12,142 nucleotides of DNA from Parvularia atlantis (GCA_943704415.1 CALSCO010000358.1:1-12142); one strand, 5' to 3'; positions 1 through 9,991 are shown, counted from the stretch's first letter. The notes: generated from the sequence alone by a model not told the origin. Numbers and translations: made by a program.

Positions 1-1451
1 GGGGGGGATGGCCGCCGCAGCTGGCCGACTGGTTCACGGCCGGCTCGCCGCGCCAGCAGCAGAAGACGCACGACACGATCAGGCTCGCGCTCGCGATGCA
101 CTTCCGGCGCGAGCTCGTGGCCGCGTGCAGCAAGGCCGGCGTGCCCGTGGACGTGACCAACAGTGAATACAAGCTGCTGCAGAACGAGGCGCGCGCGCGG
201 CGTGCGGCAGATGCGCCGGTGCCCGCTGACCAGCCGCGTTTAGATTGCAACGTCGTTCGCTAGCTCGGACCTGCAGCGCACGGGGCGCGTCTCTGACGAG
301 GAGCTGCAACGCCTGGCCACGGAGCAGCTGCTCGGGATGTTTAGCGTGGCGGCGTTCGGGCCGGTGCGCGGCCAGTGCCGCGCGCTCCGCTTCGGCCGAC
401 GGGCGAGCGAGCGCAGAACCCGCCCACCGACGTGCGGTTTGCACGGCAGCACCAGATGGCCGTCCCGTTCTCGCTGCGGCTGGACCGGTCAACGGTGCAG
501 CACGCGGATGCCGGGCAAGGTGCGCTGCGGCGGTGCATTCGCGCACATGCCGCAGCCGACACTCGCCGCGCGCAAAAGGCGTGTTCCTCAACGGCTACGT
601 GCCGCCGGGCACGGTCGTCGCGATCTACCCGGGCATCGTGGTGCGCGCGCACGCGACTGGCACGGCCCGTTTCCGCTCACGCTGCGCAGTACGCGCCGAT
701 CCACTGGCCCAAGATGCCCAACTACCCGCAGATCGACAAGGACAACTCGTACCTGATGATCCGCTACGACGACTTTTGCCTCGACGGCAAGGGCTATGAG
801 ACGGCGGCGCCGGCGGGCGTGTACGCGCAGCAGGCCGCGCGGCTGGCGCGGCTGCGCCGCGGCGACTTTGACCTGCACGGCAACTTTGTTGACCGGGCGA
901 GCATCGACGAGTTTGTGCCGCACCTGGGCGGGCGACACGAGCCGTCGCGGGTGCGCGTGCACACACAGGCACGGCGAGCGCGGTGCTGATCTGGGCGGGG
1001 TGCGCACACGCAGGTGCCGTACCACCCGTACGCGCTCGCCCACCTCGTCAACCACCCGGCCCGGGGCGGCGCGCCCAACGTGCTCAAGCTGTCGTACGAC
1101 TTCCCCGTGGACTTTCCGGAGCTGTTTCAGCAGCTGATCCCGAACCGGTGCGCGGCCGCAGCGGCGCGACATGAGGCGGCGGCTGACGGCGCGCGCGCAG
1201 GTACTTTTTCAACCCGCCCCTGTTTGCCGGCGGGCACGTGCCCACGGCAATGCGCACGATCGTCTTTGTCGCGACGGACCACATCCACAACGCTGAGCTG
1301 TTCCTCAAGTGCGCGCCGGGGTGCGGGCGACGCGCGCCGTCAATTAACGGAGGTACGCAGCTACCGCTACAACCCGAACATGAAGAACATGCCCGACTGG
1401 TACAGCCACGTCGACCGCGACGAGGCCGAGCGGCTGTGGGCGCGCCAATGA
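1..1451 (+). CDS. SETD9: SET-domain protein, SETD9-like (5' truncated)
   Basis: Predicted lysine methyltransferase of the SETD9 type; the substrate is unknown. Exons inferred: <21-188, 244-363, 417-519, 579-640, 690-950, 1014-1147, 1201-1308, 1361-1451, giving at least 348 residues (human SETD9 is about 300). Joined exons give a GQGVFLNGYVPPGTVVAIYP segment matching the start of the SET core, then LVNHPARGGAPNV, which carries the NH of the SET active-site knot, and a C-terminal AELFLNYRY that corresponds to the usual EELxxxY motif. The N-terminal part (EYKLLQNE, SDEELQRL) also resembles SETD9. The start codon is missing: bases 11-20 look like an intron end (ccgcag), or the reading frame simply continues leftward. 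The first intron (189-243) needs a GC donor; the only GT choice in phase is a 25 bp intron at 219. Intron 3 ends in AAG. Family assignment is from the SET motifs plus remembered SETD9 sequence, so fairly sure of SET and less sure of orthology. Confidence 0.75.
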
Positions 1452-1538
1452 GTGGGCAGCAGAACATGCGGGTAGGTGGTGCGGGTAGCAATTGAGGTAG
1501 ACCTGTGCAGCAGACAGTATATTCCGCCGCCAGCCATC

Positions 1539-1972
1539 ATGGTGGGCATGCCTACTTACGCGCCGTGCGGGCTCACGCGCCGCGCCCGCAGCTCGCCCGC
1601 CGCGCGTTCACGTCGCTCGCCCCGCTGCGCTCCGCCGCCAAGGGTGCGGGTGCGGCCTGGCCGACTCGGGCGCGGCTCACACGCACGCTCGTGCGCCGCA
1701 GGCGCCGAGAACGATCCGGTCAAGCAGCTCGTGCTTGGCGAGCTGAAGAAGTACGCCAAGGAGGTCGAGGTGCGCTCGTGCGCGGCGCTCGGCGGATGGT
1801 TGCGCACCGCTGACTGGCCGGCCGCGCCACCCAGGAGGCGAAGAAGAAGCAGTCGGCCGCGGCGGCCGCCGATGAGCTGTACAAGGTCTGCGCTTCCGCC
1901 CTTACGCGCTTGGCTGACGCGGCCGACTCCCGCGGGACGCAGCTCATCAAGCAGAAGCCCAAGTCGCACTAG
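1539..1972 (+). CDS. Tiny predicted mitochondrial protein, possibly ATP synthase F6/h-like
   Basis: Model of 67 residues in five exons: 1539-1541, 1592-1643, 1702-1769, 1835-1885, 1943-1972. The first exon is only the ATG, followed at once by an intron (gtgggc...ccgcag). Joining gives MLARRAFTSLAPLRSAAKG, an arginine-rich, acid-free presequence with RRAF/TS resembling a matrix-processing site. The rest is short, helical and charged: NDPVKQLVLGELKKYAKE, then ADELYKLIKQKPKSH. The DPVKxLxxxELKKY segment and the later ELYKLIKQ recall coupling factor 6 of ATP synthase (DPVQKLFxxKIREY ... ELFKLKQ), but the conserved F6 tail is absent, so that assignment is a guess. The last intron (1886-1942, 57 bp) is a multiple of three and open, so a 19-residue longer form is possible. 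It lies 87 bp downstream of the SET gene on the same strand. I trust the presequence and exons 2-3 more than the function. Confidence 0.45.
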
Positions 1973-2155
1973 GCGGGAACCGGGTGCGCGGCGCCGCGCG
2001 GCCGGGCGCTGCCTGCTCTCTGTGCGTGTTGTCCGTGGTTTCCAATGTGGCGCGAGAGACAAAGAGAGAGACATGCGCGCCACCATCGTCCCTTTTCCGT
2101 GCAGACAGACACGCGGGGGCACTCTGCTCGCCGCGTCGCGCTGCGCTGCGCTCGC
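1973..2155. other. Intergenic spacer between convergent genes
   Basis: These 183 bases separate the stop of the small mitochondrial protein gene from the PHB2 stop. I see a purine-rich GAGAGACAAAGAGAGAGAC stretch near 2051-2069 and no open frame of interest. It must hold both 3' ends. Confidence 0.5.
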
Positions 2156-3511
2156 TCACTTGCGCGGGGGCGCCGCCGGGCCGTTGACGGCCGCGCGCTG
2201 CGCCGAGGCTAATGCGCTAGAAAGGGGCGGGCGCGAGCGCGTGAGGCGGGCCGCGCGCACAGCGGCGACAGGGCGGGGCGCACGTGTCGTCGTTGACGTT
2301 GAGCAGCAGCGTGTCGGCCGAGAGGAAGACGCGGTTGGCCGAGTTGCGCAAGGTCTGAGCGACCTCGCGCGCGGCCTCGAGGCGACGGAGCATGAGGAAG
2401 CCCGGGTTGTTCTTGATCGCCTCGCCGACCATCACGGCCGACTGGGCCTCACCCTGCGCCTTGATGATGATGCCCTCGCGCTCCTGCTTGGCGCGCTCGA
2501 CGATGAACGTGGCCCGCTGCGCTTCCTGTTGGGCTGTCGCGGGCGGCGGCGGCGGCGGCGGCGGCGGGCATGAGGGGTTCAGCTGCGCGGCAGGAGAGTC
2601 TAGGGCGTTGGCGGCGCACCGACTTGCTTCGACTCGACCGCCTTGGTGAACTCGGGCGAAAACGTGACGTGCGTGATGGCAACGTCGTCCAGAAGGATGT
2701 TGAACTCGCCGGCGCGGTGCGCGAGCTGCTCGCGGATGAGGCGGCTCACCTGCGCGTGCTCGTGTCAGCCACTGAGGCGCGCGCGCCGCGGCCGCACCTT
2801 TTCGCGCTGCGTGATCAGCTGCGACGCGTTGAACTGCGCCACGACGCTCTTGAGCACCTCGTTCACAATCGACGGCAGCACGCGCTCGTCGTAGTCCTGC
2901 GGCGGGCATGGGGGCGGCGGGCGCGGGGCGGCGGGCGCGGGCACGACGAGGGGTCAGCTGGGCGGCCGCGAACGGCACCACGAACGCCGGTACCTTGCCG
3001 AGCGAGCGGAAGATGTGCGGCAACTTCTCGATGCGCGGCTTGGACAGGACACGCAGGGTGATGTTGACCATTTGCAGGTCTGCGGCGGCGGGAGGGGAGT
3101 TGCGTCAGCGCGCGCGGCGTCGGGCGGGAAGGCAGTGCGAGCGCGCCTTTGCTGCCCGTGAGCGAGGCGATGTTGCGCGGCTTGGCGCGGACGTCGTAGA
3201 TGATCGGCGTCTCAAACCAGGGCACACGGAAGTGCGTGCCCTCGCCATAGATGGTGTCGGTCACGCCGTACACGCGGCTGAACTTTACGGCGCGGTGGCC
3301 GCTGTCGACTGGCCAAGGCGAGGACGTCGTCAGCACCACGAGGGCATGCGCGCGAGGGGGGCGCGTCCCGCCCGGCGCGCGCACCGTTGAACAGGCTCGC
3401 ATTGAATGCGTAGGCCGAGCCGCCGAGGCCGAGGAGCAGCGCCGTCGCCGTGCGCGCGGCCCCGCCCGACGGGAGCAGCTGAAGAAGCGAACCAAGGGAC
3501 GGGCGTGCCAT
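2156..3511 (-). CDS. PHB2: Prohibitin-2 (inner-membrane scaffold)
   Basis: Subunit of the ring-shaped prohibitin complex of the mitochondrial inner membrane, which supports cristae, m-AAA protease control and respiratory assembly. Seven exons, in reading order: 3511-3385, 3308-3147, 3079-2994, 2896-2798, 2749-2620, 2533-2284, 2216-2156; 304 residues, the usual PHB2 length. Residues 21-36 ([16 protein letters not shown]) form the N-terminal membrane anchor. The SPFH domain follows, with [40 protein letters not shown] and [21 protein letters not shown] charged coiled-coil region begins at [10 protein letters not shown] and leads into the helical tail. DVAIT and NPGF favour PHB2 over PHB1. Intron 2 (3146-3080) has a GC donor, because no GT exists where the frame and the conserved GSK/DLQMVN junction demand one. 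The last intron (2283-2217) ends in CTAG, and if retained it stops at that TAG and gives a different tail. The start lies 36 bp from the divergent DTW gene. Confidence 0.95.
2542..2565 (+). repeat. (GGC)8 trinucleotide tract inside PHB2 intron 5
   Basis: Eight copies of GGC on the plus strand, read as (GCC)8 in the PHB2 pre-mRNA. It lies between the likely branch region (gctgaac/cctcat) and the acceptor gcgacag of the 2619-2534 intron, where it supplies the pyrimidine-containing tract. Length variation between strains is likely. Confidence 0.8.
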
Positions 3512-3547
3512 TGTGCAGAGCGCAAGTTCCCCTTGAATTGACAAGTG
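3512..3547. promoter_or_regulatory. 36 bp gap between divergent PHB2 and DTW start codons
   Basis: Only 36 bases separate the start codon of PHB2 on the minus strand from that of the DTW gene on the plus strand. Core promoter and both leaders cannot fit without entering the coding regions, so transcription must start inside or very near the opposite first exon, or the genes use very short leaders. No TATA box is visible. The role as a bidirectional promoter is inferred from position alone. Confidence 0.5.
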
Positions 3548-4351
3548 ATGGAAGGCCTCAGCGGGCCCACCGATGCAATGCCGGCGCCGCGACGCACGAC
3601 GCGCGAGCTGTGCCTGGGCTGCGCGCGTCCGCCGCGTTTCTGCTGGTGCACGTTCCTGCCGGCGCAGCCGATCGAACTGCGGCGCACGCGCGTGCTCGTC
3701 CTGACGCACCCGCACGAGGTGCAGCCCATTGCGCGCGCGTCTCTGGTCGCTGACATCGGGGCGCCAGGTGACGCGCTCGCTGCGCACCGTGCCGCTGCTC
3801 GAGCGCTGCCTGGCACCGGGTGCGTGCAGCGTCGTCGTCGGGCGCCGCTTCGCGACGACCGGCAGCAGTGAGCTGCGCGCCACCTTGAGCGACCCGCACA
3901 ACCTGCTGCTCTTCCCGACGCGCGACGGTGCATGCGCGTTGCTGTGCCGCGACACCAGCTGGCTGAGCCGCGCGCGCGTGCGACCGCAGCCGCCGACATG
4001 CGCGACATCCCCCCACGGCCCGACGGGCGCCCGCGCGTGCTCGTGGCGCTGGACGCGACGTGGGAGTTTGCGCGCAACCTGTACAACGACGACCGCGTGA
4101 TGCTCGACCGCCTGACCAAGGTCAAGCTGGCGGGCGAGGGCCTGCCCGCGTCGATCTACGCGATCCGCAAGCAGCCGACCGAGGGCTACTTGTGCACGCT
4201 CGAGGCCGTGTCGCTTGCGCTGAGCATCCTCGAGGAGGACCCGGCGATCTTCGAGACGTGTCTGCGGCCGCTGCGCGCGGTTGTGCGCATGCAGCAGGCC
4301 ATGCACGCCGCGGCCAAGCGTGAGTGTGCGAGTGTACACGTGACGACGTGA
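3548..4351 (+). CDS. DTWD2: DTW-domain tRNA-uridine aminocarboxypropyltransferase (DTWD2-like)
   Basis: DTW/TapT-family enzyme that moves the 3-amino-3-carboxypropyl group of S-adenosylmethionine onto uridine of tRNA (acp3U). Three exons, 3548-3718, 3768-3927 and 3990-4351, give 230 residues. Cysteines 22, 25, 32 and 34 (CLGCARPPRFCWC) make the metal-binding cluster. SLRTVPLLERCL and VVVGRRF follow; the DTW motif appears as DATW at 132-135; and QPTEGYLCTLEAVSLALSIL at 172-191 is the conserved C-terminal family signature. The D-A-T-W variant keeps Asp and Trp and is like animal DTWD2 (DGTW). The C-terminus is shorter than in human DTWD2 (about 300 residues). A perfect GTGAGT at 4320 with an AG at 4364 could extend it, but the extension would read antisense through PTH2, so I kept the simple stop. 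Only 32 bp separate its stop from that of PTH2. Confidence 0.88.
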
Positions 4352-4383
4352 GGCGCCGGCCCAGGGGCGGCACGTGGCGGGCG

Positions 4384-5135
4384 TCAGTACAGCTTCAGGT
4401 GGCGCGTCACACGGTCGATCTTGTCGGCGCGGTCCGGGCCGATGGCGAGCACCGTGCGCGAGCCCGCGGCGATCTGCGTGCGCCCGGCGTCCTGGATGAC
4501 CGTCGTGACAAGGTTGGCCGCCCGCGCGGCCTCGCGCAGCGCCAGTCTGCGCAACCCGCGTCAGCAGCAGCGGCGCGCAGCCAAACTCTGCGCAACGACA
4601 ACGCAACAGCTCCTCCTCGTCGTTGGCCTTGAGCGTGACCTTCATCTGCCCGCCGCGCTCCCACAACGCCACGAGCTGCACCCCGCGCTGCTCAGCCCGA
4701 GCCCGTCGCGCTACGTGCGCGTGCACACCTGCGGGTTGCGGCGCAGGCTGGCCTTGTACGCGCCGAGCGTCGCGTGACCGCACTTGCGCGCGTGGCGGAG
4801 GGGGCGCGTCAGCGAGCGCGCCTCACGTCGATCGGGCGCCGCGGCACCTGCGCCGCCGCCTTGCCCTTCTGCATCTGCAGGTCGTTGCGCACGACGAGGA
4901 CCATCTTGAGCTCACCCGTGACGTCGTCGGGCGGCTCGGCCGTGTCATCCTCGCCGCCACTCGTTGCGCCATCGGTGCGCGCCGCCGCGCCATCGCCCCG
5001 GCCCGCACCGCGCACGTACCACCCGAGCACCGCGCCGAGCGCAAACGCGACCAGCAGCTCCCACGCGACGACCTCGAACAGCGCGCGCGACAGCGGCACG
5101 CCCGCCGTGGCCGACGCAGGCACGGGATGCACCAT
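4384..5135 (-). CDS. PTH2: Peptidyl-tRNA hydrolase 2 (PTH2/Bit1), membrane anchored
   Basis: Pth2-family enzyme that cleaves the ester bond of peptidyl-tRNA to recycle tRNA; in animals the protein (PTRH2/Bit1) sits on mitochondria. Four exons in reading order: 5135-4848, 4782-4729, 4675-4608, 4546-4384; 190 residues (human about 179). Residues 20-41 ([20 protein letters not shown]) form an N-terminal transmembrane helix, followed by an acidic linker. The catalytic domain begins at [20 protein letters not shown], continues [20 protein letters not shown], and ends with [20 protein letters not shown] and the terminal HLKLY typical of the family. The third intron (4607-4547) uses a GTTGCG donor, which restores [18 protein letters not shown] with no gap to human PTRH2. 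The first intron ends in AAG. The gene starts 18 bp beyond the GAL7 stop, so its promoter must lie inside GAL7. Confidence 0.93.
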
Positions 5136-5153
5136 TCAAGACAAAAGTGCTGA

Positions 5154-6439
5154 TCACTGGGCCGGCGCGCGCGGCTGGTGCTTGTAGTGCGTCGTGGGCA
5201 GGGTGAGGAGGCGTGCGGCCGCCTGCTCGGCGGTGATGTCGCGGCACAGCTCGGCAAAGAGCTCGTAGCCGACCTGGAACTTCCTGCCGCGCCGCACGCC
5301 GTGAGTGCCACGCGCCGCGCAGCCCGGCGCACGCCACTTGATCGTCGCGCTGCGCAGGAGCGGCGGGTGGATGTGGATGTGCAGGTGGTACCCAGCCGGG
5401 TCGACGCCGGCCGACGGCGCCAGCTGGTGTACGCCCAGGCTGTACGGGAAGCTCGACTGGAAGAGGTTGTCGTACTTGCACGTGACCTGGCGCAGGATGT
5501 CAGCCAGGGCGTCCTTCTGCGCGCCGTCGAACGCCGACAGGTGCGGCGCGTGGAACAGCGGGATGATCAGGGTCTGGTACGGCCAGTACGCCCAGAACGG
5601 CACGACCGCGACAAAGCCGCTGTTGCTCGCCACCACGCGCTGCGCCCGCCGCGCCTCGAGCGCCGCGTAGTCGCACAGCAGGCACGCCCCGCCCTTGCGC
5701 GCGCGCCACGCCGCAAACTGCTGCTGCTCGGCCACGACGTCGTTCGGCACCGTGTCGGACGACCAGATCTGCCCGTGTGGATGCGGATTGGAGCAGCCCA
5801 TCATCGCGCCTGCGCACGGCACGCCTCAGCCATCCCGCCGCACGCACCGCATTGCCCCGCGCGCACGACACACCCTTGTTCTCAAACACCTGCACGTACG
5901 CAAACTGCCGGCTGAGCTCGACCGACTCGCTCTGCCACGTGTCGACCACGCGCCGCACCGCCGCCTGGTCCATCTCGGCCACCGTGGTCGAGTGGTCGGG
6001 CGAGAAGCAGATGACGCGGCACTCGCCGCGCGTGCCCCGCGCCACGAGCAGGTCCTCGTCGTTGCGCTCGCCGTGCGCGACCTCTGCGCGTGCACCCACG
6101 TCAGCATCGGCCGCCCCGCACGCGCGCACCCCTCGCCCGGGCCGTGGCCGCACCATCCGGCACCGCGAGGAACGTCGGAAAGTCGTTCGGGAACACGAAC
6201 GTGTGCTCGTACGGCGGGTTGCGCACGCCCGCGCCCGCGCGCGCATTGCCTGGGCACAGGTAGCACTGCGCGTCGTACACCGGCCGCGTCTCCTCCTCGG
6301 CGCGCTCGACCTGGCCCTGCCACGGGCGCTTGGCCCGATGCGGGCTGCACAGCACCCACTGCCCGCTGAGCAAGTTGAGGCGGCGATGCGGGTGCTCGGC
6401 CACGTCCAGACCGTGATGCTGACCGTGATGCGGATCCAT
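5154..6439 (-). CDS. GAL7: Galactose-1-phosphate uridylyltransferase
   Basis: Leloir-pathway enzyme that exchanges UMP between UDP-glucose and galactose-1-phosphate. Four exons in reading order: 6439-6154, 6083-5874, 5809-5338, 5283-5154; 365 residues, the length of yeast Gal7. Zinc-site residues are present: Cys59 and Cys62 (CYLC) and His126 (SPDHS). The active site is [10 protein letters not shown] with His175-Pro-His177; His177 is expected to carry the uridylyl intermediate. The C-terminal half has [19 protein letters not shown], the second metal region. The junction of exons 3 and 4 is confirmed by the conserved ATIKKFxVGYE run. No GAL1, GAL10 or other Leloir gene is adjacent, unlike the GAL cluster of many yeasts. 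The enzyme looks intact with no missing catalytic residue. Confidence 0.95.
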
Positions 6440-6685
6440 GCGTGCGACTTATACTTTACAAGTTACTTTGACAGACACAGGTTCTGTTGGCGTGAGTTCC
6501 AGGCGCCGTTGCCGCTCCCACGCCAGCACAAGCACGAGGCTGTGGCGAACTCCGCCCAGCTTACTAGTGTGTACCCGCATTGCAATAATGTGCAAAAGCA
6601 TGCACAGCACTCTCTCAGAGGCACCACAGCACACGCGCCGCCCCACTGCTCCGAGTCGCACCCCACCCACCACTCCTCGATACGA
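6440..6685. promoter_or_regulatory. GAL7 upstream region / Rab2 3' flank
   Basis: This 246 bp gap is one of the longest in the window and less GC-rich than the genes. It holds the upstream region of GAL7 and the 3' flank of the Rab2 gene, both on the minus strand. It contains the perfect dyad TGTGCA/TGCACA (6589-6606). A TATAAG string on the minus strand at 6453-6448 is only 9 bp from the GAL7 ATG, too close to be an ordinary TATA box. I saw no convincing Gal4-type CGG-N11-CCG site. Confidence 0.4.
6589..6606. repeat. Perfect 6-bp dyad TGTGCA-N6-TGCACA
   Basis: Two perfect inverted hexamers separated by six bases. It lies about 150 bp upstream of the GAL7 start and about 80 bp downstream of the Rab2 stop, so it could be an operator-like site for a dimeric regulator, a 3'UTR hairpin, or chance. 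Confidence 0.4.
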
Positions 6686-7855
<1,170 letters not shown>

Positions 7856-9949
7856 ATGGCGGCGGACCGGCTGCGCGCTCTGCTGGCCGCGCCCGACGCC
7901 GTGATGGAGCCGGACGTGCTCAACACGCTGCAGCAGTTTGTGCACGAGCGCGGCACGCCCGTCGAGATCGTGCAGCTGCTCTCGGACGGCTACCGCGGCG
8001 AGGCCGAGATGTGCAACCTGCTCGTGCGATGGCTGCGCGTCGGCATGGATGCGACGGCCAGCGCGGTCGGCGTGCGCGACACGGTCGAGAGGTGCGCGCA
8101 CGGGCGGAACGCATGCGTGCGCCGCTCATTTGGGCATCGGCAGCTACTTCCGCACGCTGCTGCTCGAGCGGTTCGACCCGCGCCGCGCCGACCAGATCCT
8201 GCTCGAGCAGTCGGAGGAGAGCGTGCTCGAGTGGCTGCGGCCGCTGATCGAGCGCCCGGCGTACCGCGGGATGATCTACCAGCTGTCGCAGCAGCACGAG
8301 ACATGTGTGCTGCTCAACTTTGCGATCCAGGTGGCGCCGCGCGGCCGTGCTGCAATCCCGCGGCTGACGCGCTCGCACTGCCAACAGACCATCTGCGACG
8401 CCGGGTACCAGAAGGAGATCGCGGGCGTGGCCACAGCGTCGCGCTACGTGCACGTGTTCAGCCGCGTGCTCGTGGACGCGGTTCTGCTCCTGCACGGCGA
8501 CGACGAGACGTCGCTGGGCGAGCGCTTCCAGGAGTTTGCGGTGCGTGCGCCCCCGGCCGCCGCCTGCTCGGCGCTCACGCCCGCACAGAAGAGCAGCACG
8601 GGCGCGCCGCACACGTACCTGTACGCGCAGAACCTGCTTAGGTACGCGCGCACACGTGCCCGCGCTGACGCTGACGGGCGCGCGGCAGGCGAGCGCAGAG
8701 CGAGACGCGCACGGCGTGGATGCAGCGCCTGTCGGACGAGCTGGCCTCGTCCATCCTGTACCAGTGTGTGCGCGCGCTGCTCTGTGCACGCCGCGCCGCC
8801 GACACGCTGTGCGCGCGGGCAGCGGACGCTTGGCCGTGCACCTCAACAACTTTGTCGCGGGCTTCTCGGTGCACCCGCGCCTGGCCGACGCGATCTCGTC
8901 CATGATCGAGGTCGGCACGACGTCATCCGAGGACATGAACACGGTGCACAGCGAGTGCCGGCGCGCGCCCGACGACACGCGGCGGGTGCTGCAGCAGGCG
9001 CCCTTTCTCGGTGCGGCCGCGCCGTGCTGCGCGCTGGGCACCGACCGCAAGCTGCGCAGACATGCTACTCAACGAGCTGTTTGGGCACGACAAGGGCGTG
9101 CCGATGCACATGCGCGACAAGTACCTGTGGGTGCTCGCGACGGCCGTGAGCGCGAGCGAGGACGAGACGACGGTGACCATCGCGCGGCTCGAGCAGGTCG
9201 ACCGGTTGATCCAGGCCAACCCGATCGGCTTTGCGCTGCAGGCGGCCATGGGCGACATCGTCGGCCTGCTCGTGTGCGTTTGCTCGCGCGGGGCGCCACT
9301 GCTGCGCCTGACCGAACGTGTGCCGCAGCGAGCCCATCGCCGCGCACGCGCTGCTGGTGTGGCTACGGTACTGCATCGGCCAGGTCGACTTTTACGCCAA
9401 CAACTGGACGACGTCGTCTGCCATTCCGGACCACTTTGTGCTGCTCGAGGAGGCACGTGTGCCGCGGCGCGTTAGGGGTTGGCGGGCTGACCTGTCCGTG
9501 CAGATCGCCGTGCGCTTCCCGCTCATGCGTGTGCACGTCTTTGACGTGTTCCAGCACGAGTTTGAGAACCCGCCCGAGGGCTTTGTGACAATGCAGCTGG
9601 TGCGCGTGCGCGCGCTTGCAAGTTGCCTCCCGCGCCCACGGTCGCGCGACCGCAACCGCAGACCAATTTCCGCAAGATGATCATCGACCGACTCCTGTTC
9701 CTCATGGGCCTCGGCTGGGTCACACCCGTGCTCCGGCTCCTGCTCCGGCACGCGCTCGCGATCGACCTGGCCATCTTTACGTACTTTTTCGACCGGCTCT
9801 TCGCGGTCGCGCTGCCGCCATACTCAGCGACGATGACAGCGCTGCTGCTGCAGATCGTGCGCGTGCCGAGCGTGCACAGCATGCTCTCGTCGCAGCAGCC
9901 GCTGCACCCGGGCCTCGCCGAGCTGCTCGGGGTGGCCGGTGTGGCGTGA
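7856..9949 (+). CDS. NELFCD: Negative elongation factor subunit C/D homologue (TH1 family)
   Basis: TH1-family protein; in animals NELF-C/D binds NELF-A and NELF-B and the complex holds RNA polymerase II in the promoter-proximal pause. Ten exons: 7856-8091, 8144-8330, 8388-8540, 8589-8641, 8689-8757, 8823-9010, 9060-9273, 9329-9458, 9504-9599, 9662-9949; about 537 residues (human about 590). Matches run along the whole length: MEPDVLNTL, DTVESYFRTLLLERFDPRRA, MLNF-like VLLNFAIQTICDAGYQKEI, VFSRVL, EFAKSSTGAPHTYLYAQ, LVWLRYCIGQVDFYANNW, and DRLLFLMGLGWVTPVLRLLL. The acidic N-terminus of human NELF-D is missing. Two junctions are unsure: intron 5 may start at 8758 (GT) or 8770 (GC), and intron 8 at 9459 (GT) or 9453 (GC, two residues shorter). 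Intron 8 has no stop in frame. Family call rests on my recall of NELFCD, not on a search. Confidence 0.85.
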
Positions 9950-9991
9950 GACAGACAAGCAACATTTTTTGATCGGCATTTGTGACGCATC

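Noticed and set aside
219-243. 25 bp GT-AG intron in the SET gene
   Set aside because: Much shorter than every other intron here (45 bp or more); a 55 bp GC-AG intron ending at the same acceptor fits better.
2217-3071. Long uninterrupted minus-strand frame containing a polyproline run
   Set aside because: It is PHB2 exon sequence read through introns; the polyproline is the (GCC)8 repeat of intron 5, and conserved PHB2 text changes frame on either side.
4320-4632. GTGAGT donor that would extend the DTW protein by about 90 residues
   Set aside because: The extension reads antisense through PTH2 exons and matches nothing in the DTW family; the stop at 4349-4351 ends the protein at a reasonable place.
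6448-6453. TATAAG on the minus strand upstream of GAL7
   Set aside because: It ends only 9 bp before the start codon, too near for a working TATA box unless the mRNA were leaderless.
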